Assembly: GCA_002256935.1 (NCBI GenBank)
Contig: NCGL01000014.1
Coordinates: 1 to 56,105 of the forward strand
Length of the DNA stretch: 56,105 nucleotides
Direction: 5' to 3'
DNA from: Bdellovibrio sp. 28-41-41
GTDB taxonomy: Bacteria > Bdellovibrionota > Bdellovibrionia > Bdellovibrionales > Bdellovibrionaceae
The translations under genes were made by a program, and so were the position numbers. The notes under the pieces were generated by a model. The model saw only the letters and a program-made list of their open reading frames with translations, was not told the origin of the DNA and did no database searches. Every line of letters begins with the position of its first letter. The stretch's first letter is position 1. Positions 8,216 through 16,770 of this stretch are shown here, piece after piece.

Positions 8216-9594
8216 GTTTTAAATTCTAGCTCGAAGCACGTTCCTTTTTCTTCGGGCTCTAAATTCAGAATTTCTATTTTTCCACCCAATCGGTCAACAT
8301 ACTCCTTCGCAATCGGCATGCCCAATCCAGTTCCCTTTTCGCCCGAAGTGCCGAGTTTCGTTGTCACCTTTGAAGCTGAGAAAATATATTCCTTCAATTC
8401 GTTTGATATGCCCACACCGTAATCACGCACGCGAATTTTTACCGATTCATCAACTCGACTTAGACGAAATGTAATATTGATAACACCGCCTACTGGCGAG
8501 AATTTAATGGCATTAGAAATAATATTGGCAAATATTTGATTTTTTATCCACGAAACATCTGTTTTCAGCAAGATGTCTTTTCCTTCTTCTTGATTAAAAA
8601 CCATTTGAATATTTTTTTCTTTTATCTTGTCTTCATACAAAGAAATGCATTCCATAATTGGCTCAACTACAGAAACAACTTTCAATGTAGGAACTATTTT
8701 TCCTAATTTAGCTCCGTGGTATTCACGGACAGTTCTTAGAGTTTCAAACACTGCCTCTAGTGCCCGGGTAAATCTTTGATGTTTTTTATGCAAATCTGCC
8801 GGTAACTTTTCCAAACTCAGTTTGTTTCCAAAACCCATAATCACCTGAATTGGATTCGAAATATCATGTACCAAAATATTCAGTAGCATTTGATTTTCTT
8901 TTGCTAAAGTATTCAGGTCCTGATTTTTAATTTCAAGCTCTCTTGTTCGTTTCTCCACTTCCATTTTCAATCGGCTCTGTTCTTCGTCGTGGTAGAACTC
9001 TAATGTCATAGCGGGTATTAACATAGCTAGAATTTGATAAAGTCCGTACGCAACGGGCCAACCCCAAAGCTGCGCTTCTGGCTCCATCCTAAAAAATGCA
9101 AAATTGAAGCAATGCATAGAGACTAGTGTTAAAACCACTGCGTTTACGTACATAAGTTTAGTGGTGCGTTCGCGTTTCTTAAGTAAATAAATATAGACGG
9201 TATAAAGTAGTGGGAGTGCCGTGGCTATAGAGAATGGAAGGGCTTTCAATGTAAAAGAAATTGGTAGATCCTTTATCGCAAACGTCAATATCAAAGAGAC
9301 AATTGAAAGTGGGATTAAAATTCGACTCGGGTAGGCGGCGCCAGAGAAAAATAGAGACGCATAAGCCAGAAAATTCAAGGGAATAATTGAAAAACCTACT
9401 CCTAAAATAATCAGAAACTCGCCGTTTTGGGCCTGGGACTGAATAAAGAAATTAATAATCAAAGTAAGCCAGAACAAACCAGTGCGAGCGTAAAGAGGTC
9501 GCCGAGATGAAGCGTATATAGATAAACTCACCAATAAATTGATAAAGGAAAACGCCAAAATTATTACAAACGTAGTCATCACAAATGATTGCAT
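8191..9594 (-). CDS. Multi-TM sensor histidine kinase
   Basis: A 467-residue membrane kinase. Residues 1-200 hold about seven hydrophobic segments (a 7TM-like sensor), and 205-238 form a coiled coil. The HisKA box LVHDISNPIQ puts the phospho-acceptor at His243. The ATPase domain shows the N box (NIISNAIKFSP, Asn357/361), G1 (DYGVGIS, 391-397) and G2 (GEKGTGLGM, 418-426). It should autophosphorylate and pass phosphate to a receiver protein. The start has GGAG upstream. A single-domain receiver gene is divergently placed 285 bp away and is the obvious candidate partner. The signal sensed is unknown. Confidence 0.93.
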   Translation of the reverse strand: MQSFVMTTFVIILAFSFINLLVSLSIYASSRRPLYARTGLFWLTLIINFFIQSQAQNGEFLIILGVGFSIIPLNFLAYASLFFSGAAYPSRILIPLSIVSLILTFAIKDLPISFTLKALPFSIATALPLLYTVYIYLLKKRERTTKLMYVNAVVLTLVSMHCFNFAFFRMEPEAQLWGWPVAYGLYQILAMLIPAMTLEFYHDEEQSRLKMEVEKRTRELEIKNQDLNTLAKENQMLLNILVHDISNPIQVIMGFGNKLSLEKLPADLHKKHQRFTRALEAVFETLRTVREYHGAKLGKIVPTLKVVSVVEPIMECISLYEDKIKEKNIQMVFNQEEGKDILLKTDVSWIKNQIFANIISNAIKFSPVGGVINITFRLSRVDESVKIRVRDYGVGISNELKEYIFSASKVTTKLGTSGEKGTGLGMPIAKEYVDRLGGKIEILNLEPEEKGTCFELEFKTYDESKAA

Positions 9595-9879
9595 TCAATC
9601 TCCAGAAACGGAAGTGCTACTGGCGCCCCGCCTACCTGTATCGGCAACATTATTCTTACTATAAACAAAATTTGTTTCCGTTTTTCTTGAGGCCTAAAGA
9701 ACTAAATTGATTCAGTTGATTCACTTTTTTACATCAAACTGGATTAAACGCTTGCGTATTAACTCTAAACAAATTTTGGAAGCGTATTGATGTGAGACAC
9801 CGGCTCGCAAAGAAATAGTTTAATTTTTCTGCCATCTTACCGAAAGAGCATCCGCTACGATACTCTAAAGGGGAATTAA

Positions 9880-10302
9880 ATGTCTCAAACGAAAACCGTC
9901 TACGTCTGTGATGACGATCAATGGATATTGGATACTGTTGTGGATATCATATCCTCACTTAAACTAGACATACTCACATTTGCCAGCGGGAAACTAGCCC
10001 TTGATCAAATTTCAAAAAACAAACCAGATCTGGTAATTACAGACATAAACATGCCCGAGATGACGGGACTAGAACTACTTAAATTCCTAGAAACTAATAA
10101 ATTCCAGATTCCAGTCGTGATGCTAACGGGTTCTTTAGATACCGGAAACCTACGTGAAGCCGTCGCTTATAGTCACTTTGACTACTTGAATAAGCCTATT
10201 CAGCCATTCGAATTGATTGAAACTGTGCAAAAAGCATTATCTTTTGGCTATCAAGAAAGCCAACTATCAGAAGAATTCCGTGATCGCCTTAAGAAGGGCT
10301 AG
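9880..10302 (+). CDS. Single-domain response regulator
   Basis: A 140-residue receiver protein: acidic pocket DDD at 11-13, phospho-acceptor Asp55 (ITDINMPEMTG), Thr83 (MLTGS) and Lys105 (NKPIQPFE). About 20 residues follow the receiver fold and form no output domain, so it acts through protein contacts, like CheY or Spo0F. An AAAGGGG site precedes the ATG. It is transcribed away from the histidine kinase gene across a 285-bp gap. I infer a two-component pair. No DNA-binding partner is adjacent. Confidence 0.93.
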   Translation: MSQTKTVYVCDDDQWILDTVVDIISSLKLDILTFASGKLALDQISKNKPDLVITDINMPEMTGLELLKFLETNKFQIPVVMLTGSLDTGNLREAVAYSHFDYLNKPIQPFELIETVQKALSFGYQESQLSEEFRDRLKKG

Positions 10303-10364
10303 GGTTTCTAAATTAGAGTCTAACAGCGCCGGAACTTTAGCGCTGCCAGAACTACACGTAACAA

Positions 10365-10973
10365 CTAATTACAACGACGCCATTGCAAGTGGTAAACTAA
10401 ACCAGCAGTAATGTCCGCAGAGTCAACCATGATGTCTGTTTGATCCATTCTATTGTTAGATTGAGCCATAATGCTTGAATTAACACGCATATTGATGCTC
10501 GCTCCACATGGAGTCCAAACTAAACTTTCAGCAATGATTCCATTTGAAGTAGTGAAATCTTTGTTTTGAGGACCTGTGAACAATTTAGAAAACATTGGTC
10601 CACGGATACCAGCCCAGAAATATTCAGTGTTCAAACGAGTGTACGCGCCTGAACTTGGAACATAGTTAAAACCGCGATAGTCAGTTTGGATTACCGACAC
10701 GCTGTAACCCTGCGGAATTGTTACTGGGATTGAAAGGTTACAAGACTTTCTATCCACACGTTTACCAGTACCGCTACCTGCTGATGCCGAGAAAGCATCG
10801 AATAAGATACTAATCGCATCTTCACTAGGGCTAAGTGTAACACTTGCTGTTCCTGCCGGACATCCGCTACCACCGTATGATGGAGTTCCTAAACGGATAC
10901 CCGATTGAGCCATTGTGGCTTCTGAAACTAGAAGTGCAGTCACTGCCGCTAATAGTAGATTTGTCACTTTCAT
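10365..10973 (-). CDS. Secreted DUF4360 protein
   Basis: A 202-residue secreted protein with signal peptide MKVTNLLLAAVTALLVSEATMAQ. The mature part opens with GSGCPAGTASVTLSP, then SILFDAFSA, RKSCNLSIPVTIPQGY and YRGFNYV. This is the signature of the DUF4360 family, found in predatory bacteria, actinobacteria and fungi; its function is unknown. Four Cys (two conserved in these motifs) may form disulfides. GGGGGAAA precedes the ATG. A 6-bp-stem palindrome (10991-11008) lies in the leader just upstream of the ribosome site and could affect mRNA stability or translation. Confidence 0.85.
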   Translation of the reverse strand: MKVTNLLLAAVTALLVSEATMAQSGIRLGTPSYGGSGCPAGTASVTLSPSEDAISILFDAFSASAGSGTGKRVDRKSCNLSIPVTIPQGYSVSVIQTDYRGFNYVPSSGAYTRLNTEYFWAGIRGPMFSKLFTGPQNKDFTTSNGIIAESLVWTPCGASINMRVNSSIMAQSNNRMDQTDIMVDSADITAGLVYHLQWRRCN

Positions 10974-11074
10974 TTTTCCCCCTTGATTTAATCAGATATA
11001 TTTCTGATGATTCAAAGATCGATTAAGCAATGACAATACCAACCGGTTATACGCAAATTGACTCTGAACTTGGG

Positions 11075-11104
11075 TTGCGTAAGTTTTTATTAACTAGTTG
11101 TAAT
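11075..11104 (+). promoter_or_regulatory. Candidate sigma-70 promoter for uppP-mscS
   Basis: A TTGCGT box at 11075-11080 is followed after 18 bp by TGTAAT at 11099-11104, 86 bp before the uppP start. The -10 box matches 5 of 6 consensus positions. It is predicted from sequence only. Confidence 0.4.
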
Positions 11105-11189
11105 TGTGATGCATTGATGGAACTATTTTCAACTCACTGATAACGTCAGTTTTTCGCTGCTACGCGCAAGCTTTGAGTGTGGGGACATT

Positions 11190-11963
11190 ATGACTATTTG
11201 GGAAATATTTTTTTACTCGTTGATCGAAGGCCTCACAGAATTTCTGCCTGTTTCTTCTACAGGACATTTAATTATTTACTCACATTACTTAGCCAAAGAA
11301 AATGATCTGTTTGTTAAAGGTTTCGAAATTATAATTCAATTCGGTGCGATTTTTTCTGTACTTGTTGTTTACTGGAAAACGTTTTTATCCTCATTGCAAT
11401 TCTACAAAAATTTGTTCGTGGCATTTTTACCGGCGGCAGTTATCGGATTTGCTCTCAGAAATTTTGTGAATGAATGGCTGGGAAGTATTTTGATTGTTGC
11501 GTGGTCATTAATTATCGGCGGCGTAGTATTAATTGCCTCAGACTACCTATTTAAAAATACCGCCACTGAAGGAAAATCGCTAGACAAGTTAAACTACAAA
11601 GAGAGCCTGTACCTAGGATTTTTCCAATGTCTGGCCCTCGTTCCCGGAGTTTCGCGCTCTGGCGCGACCATCATTGGCGGGCTAGTCTTGAAATATAACA
11701 AAAAAGCCGCTGCTGAGTTTTCGTTTTTTCTAGCGGTGCCGACCATCGCGGCTGCCACTTTATACAAATCATATAAAATTCTTCCGACAATCACTAGCGA
11801 TCAAATTACAACCTTGCTGATCGGCTGCGTTTTATCTTTCCTCATTGCAATTGTTGCCATAAAAACATTTATCAAATTAGTTAGCCGTTATGGCTTTAAA
11901 CATTTTGGTATTTACAGAATTATTTTGGGCACCGTAATTTTATTTGCCGTTCGCGAGGTTTAA
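11190..11963 (+). CDS. uppP: Undecaprenyl-diphosphatase UppP/BacA
   Basis: A 257-residue inner-membrane enzyme that dephosphorylates undecaprenyl diphosphate, recycling the lipid carrier for peptidoglycan and other glycans. Family signatures are clear: EGLTEFLPVSSTGHL at 13-27 and PGVSRSGAT at 152-160 (Arg156 in the active site), with about eight hydrophobic segments. Length is typical. GGGGAC precedes the ATG. The mscS gene begins immediately after its stop codon, so they form an operon. Loss or overexpression of this family usually changes bacitracin sensitivity. Confidence 0.95.
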   Translation: MTIWEIFFYSLIEGLTEFLPVSSTGHLIIYSHYLAKENDLFVKGFEIIIQFGAIFSVLVVYWKTFLSSLQFYKNLFVAFLPAAVIGFALRNFVNEWLGSILIVAWSLIIGGVVLIASDYLFKNTATEGKSLDKLNYKESLYLGFFQCLALVPGVSRSGATIIGGLVLKYNKKAAAEFSFFLAVPTIAAATLYKSYKILPTITSDQITTLLIGCVLSFLIAIVAIKTFIKLVSRYGFKHFGIYRIILGTVILFAVREV

Positions 11964-13070
11964 GTGGAATCAATTCAATCAATAATAGAAACTGAATACG
12001 TCCTTATGCCCACATGGAAATGGATGAGCTTTGTCCTGATCATCGTTTTGTTTCCTTTTTTACGTCGCGGAATCGAACATTTTTTAAGACGAATTAAAAA
12101 CAGCGGCGTGATCTCTCACAATAAAAATATTTTCGTCGCAGAAACTACACGCACAGAAATAGAGCGCCCACTTGGATGGATTGTCTCGTTGATGATTTTT
12201 ATCTCGATTGTTGACATGCTCGCCTTTCCTAGAAACTTAGATAAATACATCACATTGTTTGCACAAATTTTAATTGGCTTCCGCTGGTTACAAATGCTGA
12301 TCATTGGTATCGATATAGTTTCAGTTCACTGGGCTAAACGAGTTGGCGATCCGGACAGTCAACCGAATGAAATTATCCCGTTTGCGGTAAAAGCCGCTAA
12401 ATTCATTCTTATTATTTTAGGCGTCCTGATTGTACTGCAAAACCTGGGAATCAATGTCGTTAGCGTATTAGCCGGCCTAGGTATCGGTGGTATCGCCATC
12501 GCATTAGCAGGCCAAGAAACGGTCGCTAACTTATTTGGTTCAATCACAATCCTAGTAGACAAGCCTTTTAAGCTTAATGATTACATCAAGGTCTTAGACG
12601 TCGAAGGCACCGTTATTGAAATTGGCTTTCGTTCTACAAAAATCAGAACGCCGACTAACTCTATTGTGACTATTTCAAATTCTACCGTTGCCAAAGAAAA
12701 ACTGGAAAACCTGTCAGCGCGAAACAAACGCCGTATTCGTCACACTATCACTTTGTCATACGATACATCTACAGATGCTATCCGTAGCTTTATGGCTGCA
12801 ATAAATGACTTCTTAGTCAGCCATCCACAAGTGGATCATGGTGATATTACTATCATCCTGATTAGCCTCAACAACTATAGCGTCGATGTTCAAGTGACTT
12901 TCTTCGTCGATAGCCCGGAATTACGTGTGGAAAATGCCGTTCAGCAAGACTTTTTGTTCCAGGTTCTAGCGATCGCGGACAAGTTAAAAATTGAAATTGC
13001 CTACCCAACACAGAAATTGTTGTTCAATCCGGCTCAATCAATTACTAAACCGGCGCCACAAGGCATTTAG
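11964..13070 (+). CDS. MscS-family mechanosensitive channel
   Basis: A 368-residue small-conductance mechanosensitive channel. Four or five hydrophobic segments end in the pore helix region (NVVSVLAGLGIGGIAIALAGQ, about 163-183). The beta domain (FGSITILVDKPFKLNDYIKV, EGTVIEIGFRSTKIRT) and a mixed alpha/beta C-terminal domain follow. It would open under membrane tension to release solutes. GTG is the first base after the uppP stop codon, with GCGAGG 6-7 bases upstream inside uppP, so translation is probably coupled. A strong bidirectional terminator follows. Confidence 0.92.
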   Translation: MESIQSIIETEYVLMPTWKWMSFVLIIVLFPFLRRGIEHFLRRIKNSGVISHNKNIFVAETTRTEIERPLGWIVSLMIFISIVDMLAFPRNLDKYITLFAQILIGFRWLQMLIIGIDIVSVHWAKRVGDPDSQPNEIIPFAVKAAKFILIILGVLIVLQNLGINVVSVLAGLGIGGIAIALAGQETVANLFGSITILVDKPFKLNDYIKVLDVEGTVIEIGFRSTKIRTPTNSIVTISNSTVAKEKLENLSARNKRRIRHTITLSYDTSTDAIRSFMAAINDFLVSHPQVDHGDITIILISLNNYSVDVQVTFFVDSPELRVENAVQQDFLFQVLAIADKLKIEIAYPTQKLLFNPAQSITKPAPQGI

Positions 13071-13094
13071 AACGTCCCAATAGTTCAAAAATAA

Positions 13095-13127
13095 AAAACC
13101 CAAGGTTTAGCCTTGGGTTTTATTTTT
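13095..13127. terminator. Bidirectional Rho-independent terminator
   Basis: An 11-bp stem, AAAACCCAAGG / CCTTGGGTTTT, closes a TTTAG loop and is followed by a T-rich run. A-rich sequence on the left serves the opposite strand. It sits between convergent mscS (+) and the coiled-coil gene (-). Confidence 0.9.
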
Positions 13128-13143
13128 TCATTGTTAATTAAAT

Positions 13144-14379
13144 TTACTTTTTCTTTTTAGTTTTCTTCAAAGCGTCTTGTTTTTCATCGATCTGAGCTTT
13201 GTTTTCTTTATTCTTAGCTTCTAGCGCATCATTTTTGATTTTCTCGGTTTCTAACTTCGTTTTTTCTGTTTCTAGTTCTGATGTCAGCGTCTCGATTTTA
13301 ATTTTGTCTTCTTGGGTTTTTGTTTCCAATTCTTTATTGCGCGCTGATTTTTGATCGCGATCTTTTTTAACTCGATCGATATCTTCTTTTAACTTTGCTT
13401 GCTCACCAGTTAATTTCTTCAGGACTTCTTCTTGATTACGCACGATTACCGCTTGCTGATCATTTTCCGCTTTCAAAGCACTTTGTTCTTGGTGAAGTTT
13501 TGCATTTTCTTTTTCTAAATTTCGAGTGTTCTCTTGAAATTCTTTTTTAGCCTGCTCGGTTTTTTTCTTTAGGTCTTCACGTTGCGACGTTGCTTTTTCT
13601 AGATCACCCTTGGCCTTCTTCGCTTCGCTTTGCGCTTTTTCAGATTGCTCGGTTACTTGCTTAAGTTCTTTTTCAAGATCTTTAATTGTAGAACTATTTT
13701 TTTCAATCTCGGCGTTGATTTTTTTAAGCTCATTTTCAGTTTTAGACTTCTCTTGTTCCATTTTTAATTTATTAGACGCTAACTGAGCTTTGGCTTTTTC
13801 AGTATCTTGCTTTGATTTCGCAAGTTTTTGCTCGTTGATACGTTGTTCTTTTTGCAATGCTACCGTTTCTACTTTTGTTTTTTCAGACTCTTGATCGGCT
13901 TTGTGCTGCTCTTTTTCCGCGTCCTTAGCGTCATCTTGATATTTCTTCAAGACTTTGTCGGTCTCTTTCTTTTGCTCGACCATTTTTTCTTTTTCTTCTT
14001 TAGCTTTTGCAGTCTTGTCTTTGATTTCTTGAATGCGTTTTTGCGTACGGGCGATTTCTTCGTCCGTTTTTTTAATTTGGCCTTGAGCTTCGTCCTGTTC
14101 TTTTTTGAACTGTTGCGATTGCTTTTCAGATTCAGCTTGCTGTTCTTTAGATTGCTGCTCGATTTTTTTGTATTTTTCGCTAAGAGACTTCGCTTCGCCT
14201 TGGATTTGATCGCGTTTTTTCTTTTCTTCTTCGGCCCGACGTTTACTTTCGTTCGCTTCTGCTTTGGCTGATTCAGAATCGATTTTAGCTTCTTCGGCTT
14301 CGATCTGAGAAGAATCTACTTGAGCCATAACCATGGTTGATAAAAACACGGTCATTAATGCGAGTTTAATTTTTTTCAT
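13144..14379 (-). CDS. Secreted long coiled-coil protein
   Basis: A 411-residue protein: signal peptide MKKIKLALMTVFLSTMVMAQ, then an almost uninterrupted Lys/Glu/Gln-rich helix (residues about 25-400) with heptad character and a lysine tail. The mature chain has hardly any aromatic or Cys residues. It is likely a periplasmic filament or tether. Similarity to any one family would be dominated by composition, so no function is assigned. The frame is open 8 codons upstream, but ATG 14379 has AAAGGACG in front and starts the signal peptide. The DUF481 gene lies upstream on the same strand, 91 bp away. Confidence 0.8.
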   Translation of the reverse strand: MKKIKLALMTVFLSTMVMAQVDSSQIEAEEAKIDSESAKAEANESKRRAEEEKKKRDQIQGEAKSLSEKYKKIEQQSKEQQAESEKQSQQFKKEQDEAQGQIKKTDEEIARTQKRIQEIKDKTAKAKEEKEKMVEQKKETDKVLKKYQDDAKDAEKEQHKADQESEKTKVETVALQKEQRINEQKLAKSKQDTEKAKAQLASNKLKMEQEKSKTENELKKINAEIEKNSSTIKDLEKELKQVTEQSEKAQSEAKKAKGDLEKATSQREDLKKKTEQAKKEFQENTRNLEKENAKLHQEQSALKAENDQQAVIVRNQEEVLKKLTGEQAKLKEDIDRVKKDRDQKSARNKELETKTQEDKIKIETLTSELETEKTKLETEKIKNDALEAKNKENKAQIDEKQDALKKTKKKK

Positions 14380-14470
14380 AGACGTCCTTTGTTTAAACCT
14401 CATTTTAAGATGAATTTACCCAAAGAACAATGTCACCCCAGCCCTTAGCCTGAGGTGAACCTATAAAAGT

Positions 14471-15202
14471 CTAGAACTTAGCTACTAGAGCCGTCGTGAA
14501 CGACGTGTCTTCTTTCTTCTCGTTCACGTTCGCTGGATCAGTTCTATTATGATACTTAACCAAGTAGGCCACTTTGATTGAAAAAATCTGTGACATCATC
14601 ACACTCATCGACGGTTCGTAGTTAACTAGGTACGCATCTGGTGTTGTAAAGTTTGGTAAATATTCAACCCATGCTCTAGCCGATACAGACTCATTTACTT
14701 TTTTGCTGTATTCCAAATACAAACGACCCGAATTAAATGTGCTAACTTCATTAGTTGGTGACGAAATTGTTTTAGATGTACGAAAGCCGGCCTCTGTAAA
14801 GAACGTCTCTAGTTCGTTTTTAGTGAAATAATATTTTCCACCCAAATCTGTGTTGTCCCTTTGAACATAACCTGCATACCAGTCACTCTCTGCACCATGC
14901 TGTACGAATACTGCCCAGTCGGCACTTAACTCTCGCTCAAAGCGAAGAGCCGCGTCCCATTGTTTTGCCGTTTCTGTACCGGCCGATTTAGTTTGCAAAT
15001 AGCGACCCGTGATTGTCGCGACATTAGCTTCCACTTTATATGAAGTTTTTTGTTTGGCGCTGTAACTTTCAGATGTAGCATTACCACCGACTTGTACAAT
15101 CGACGCTTCTGATTCATTTGACCAAGACTTTGTTTGCTCTTGAGAAAATCCCACTGAAGAAAAAAACAACACGACTGAACACGCTAACCACAATTTTTGC
15201 AT
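14471..15202 (-). CDS. DUF481-family outer-membrane barrel protein
   Basis: A 243-residue secreted protein with signal peptide MQKLWLACSVVLFFSSVGFSQ. Alternating-polarity strands follow (GRYLQTKSAGTETAKQWDAA, GGKYYFTKNEL, RLYLEYSKKV), ending DTSFTTALVAKF with a terminal Phe as in outer-membrane barrels. The pattern matches DUF481 (YdiY-like salt-induced outer membrane protein). Function is unknown in the family. GGAGATAGG precedes the ATG. It probably reads into the coiled-coil gene downstream. Confidence 0.85.
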   Translation of the reverse strand: MQKLWLACSVVLFFSSVGFSQEQTKSWSNESEASIVQVGGNATSESYSAKQKTSYKVEANVATITGRYLQTKSAGTETAKQWDAALRFERELSADWAVFVQHGAESDWYAGYVQRDNTDLGGKYYFTKNELETFFTEAGFRTSKTISSPTNEVSTFNSGRLYLEYSKKVNESVSARAWVEYLPNFTTPDAYLVNYEPSMSVMMSQIFSIKVAYLVKYHNRTDPANVNEKKEDTSFTTALVAKF

Positions 15203-15442
15203 AACCTATCTCCTAATTTAGGAAAATTTTTAGGTCATCCGTGGAGGCTTGTCAAATTATCTAATTTCTAACCCGGTGATCGATTGGGAAATAGATTTTT
15301 CTTTTTTGCCGGATTGAAAATGATCCGTAAATACTTGTTCTGAATACAAGCTTGGTAAATACTTTAAAGTTTGTAGACGATGTATGAGCCTTGTCGCCTT
15401 TCTATCTCGAAAAATAGAAGTCCCTGATTCCATCAGCCAAAT

Positions 15443-15494
15443 TTAATTAAAGACACATGAACGTGTCGTTAATTAAAGACACATGAACGTGTCG
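15443..15494. repeat. Two perfect tandem copies of a 26-bp palindromic unit
   Basis: Copies at 15443-15468 and 15469-15494 are identical. Each unit has an AT-rich TTAATTAA half and a hairpin GACAC-ATGAAC-GTGTC. Two stacked dyads 26 bp apart could bind a dimeric regulator cooperatively, or this could be a recent duplication. Confidence 0.9.
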
Positions 15495-15588
15495 ATAGGA
15501 ACGGTTTTCCATATAAACCCAATCCTGACACAATCCCCTTAGAATCGATGCTAATACAGTTTAGCGAGATTGTGCCGTCGATGAACGC

Positions 15589-15786
15589 CTAAACGGCTCT
15601 CATCAAAAGCCAGCGATTGTTAAACACGATAAATTGGAACATGCGAACATTTTCAGGTCTTCCTTTTAGCTGAACTTCAAAAACACCAGATGCTAACGTA
15701 ACTGGCATCCTAAGAAGAACTAGACCAATCTCAAAAAGAGACCGAGTTGACCCAGAAGGGAACCGACAATTGTCGTCCCTATCCAA
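15589..15786 (-). CDS. Doubtful small ORF or gene fragment
   Basis: A 65-codon frame without a recognisable domain and no clear ribosome site. The tail (GVFEVQLKGRPENVRMFQFIV) looks protein-like, with alternating beta-strand polarity such as is found at the C-terminus of small NTF2- or PilZ-like domains. It may therefore be the end of a decayed gene. It is listed because the surrounding 788 bp are otherwise gene-free; its reality is uncertain. Confidence 0.25.
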   Translation of the reverse strand: MDRDDNCRFPSGSTRSLFEIGLVLLRMPVTLASGVFEVQLKGRPENVRMFQFIVFNNRWLLMRAV

Positions 15787-15889
15787 TTGTTAGACAGCAT
15801 TATCACCCTCTTATCTAAATTAAACACGTTATAGCCATAAATATCACAGTCACGACTTTGGCCCTACCGTTGCATTAAGTATAAAGCAA

Positions 15890-15920
15890 CCCCCCCCATG
15901 GCGGCCAGGCCCCCCCCCCC
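15890..15920. repeat. C8 and C11 homopolymer tracts
   Basis: A run of eight C (15890-15897) is followed directly by ATG, and a run of eleven C spans 15910-15920. Between them is GGCGGCCAGG on the forward strand. In this low-G+C region such runs stand out. They lie 70-100 bp before the amidase start and within a frame that is open from 15898 into the amidase. Confidence 0.9.
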
Positions 15921-15990
15921 AAACCTGGTCGTCAACCTTTTCTCCCATTATGGACTTCTCAAAAAAATTAAAATAAACGAAAATAAAAAG

Positions 15991-16752
15991 ATGCGTTTGA
16001 GTTTCTTTTTTATTCTATTTCTAATGACCAATACGGCTTTGTGCCTAACGGTTGTTTTAGACCCTGGCCATGGCGGCTTTGATCGAGGCGCTGCCTATGG
16101 ATCTGCGCAGGAATCCAAAATCGTTTTGATGCTAGGACAAAAAGTAAAAGAATACCTCGAGCAAGAAAAATTAAAGGTCATGCTGACGCGATCAAAAGAT
16201 GAATTCGTCAGTTTAAAAAAACGTGTTCAATTGTCTAAAAAATATGAAGGCGATTTATTCGTCAGTCTGCATGCGAATGCATCCAGTGATCAACGCGCTT
16301 ATGGTTTAGAGTTTTTTCTAACTCCTAATAAACGCAGTGCAAGTTTTGCCTCGCCGAATTCAACCAAGGCTGTAGCCAATACGTCAGCTAATATCGACAC
16401 ATCGACCGACGACGCGATCGAATTATCTAAAACAAAAGACGTCTCGAAAATTTTGAAAGATATTAAGCTCAATATTCAATCTAAAAAAAGCCTGAAACTG
16501 AGTCGTACGCTGCAAAATGATTTACCTGGAAATATAAAACAAGCTCCATTTTATGTTCTGACTCAAACGCAAATGCCGAGCGTTTTGATCGAAGTCGGCT
16601 TCCTAAGTCACCCCAAAGATAATAAAAAGCTGATGAACGAAGAATACAGAAATGATCTGGCTTTAAAAATAGCAGATTCTATAAAACGCTACACCCGTGC
16701 GAATTACCCTGCAGCAAATTTGCTTGACGAAAATACGCCGACTCCGAGATAG
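15991..16752 (+). CDS. N-acetylmuramoyl-L-alanine amidase (Amidase_3)
   Basis: A 253-residue secreted zinc amidase that cuts the bond between muramic acid and the peptide stem of peptidoglycan. Signal peptide MRLSFFFILFLMTNTALC is followed directly by the catalytic domain. Zinc and catalytic residues are visible: His27 (LDPGHGG), Glu41, His94 (SLHANAS) and Glu201 (LIEVGFLSHP). The insert at about 115-175 resembles the regulatory helix of AmiC-type enzymes. The frame is open back to an ATG at 15898, but that start would put a 31-residue basic/proline-rich stretch before the signal peptide and has only C8 upstream, so 15991 is preferred. rph follows after 18 bp. Confidence 0.9.
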   Translation: MRLSFFFILFLMTNTALCLTVVLDPGHGGFDRGAAYGSAQESKIVLMLGQKVKEYLEQEKLKVMLTRSKDEFVSLKKRVQLSKKYEGDLFVSLHANASSDQRAYGLEFFLTPNKRSASFASPNSTKAVANTSANIDTSTDDAIELSKTKDVSKILKDIKLNIQSKKSLKLSRTLQNDLPGNIKQAPFYVLTQTQMPSVLIEVGFLSHPKDNKKLMNEEYRNDLALKIADSIKRYTRANYPAANLLDENTPTPR

Positions 16753-16770
16753 TGTCCGTTCGGAGACTCC

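Larger units (their letters stand above)
15203..15990. other. 788-bp gap with repeats, C tracts and a doubtful small ORF
   Basis: No convincing gene lies between the DUF481 gene and the amidase. The gap holds two adjacent copies of a 26-bp palindromic repeat (15443-15494), a doubtful minus-strand ORF (15589-15786) and two long cytosine runs (15890-15897 and 15910-15920) close to the amidase start. Both flanking genes point away from it, so it must hold divergent promoters, but I could not place them with confidence. Confidence 0.7.

Noticed and set aside
10324..10345. CAGCGC/GCGCTG hairpin between the response regulator and the DUF4360 gene
   Set aside because: The stem is short with a ten-base loop and no T run, so it is not convincing as a terminator.
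13828..14271. Long Phe/Leu-rich forward-strand ORF of 147 codons
   Set aside because: It is the antisense of the Lys/Glu-rich coiled-coil gene, and its composition is the mirror of AAA and GAA codons.
15898..15990. Upstream start of the amidase at 15898
   Set aside because: It has no ribosome site and adds a proline- and lysine-containing stretch before the signal peptide. It is kept only as a phase-variation idea in the findings.
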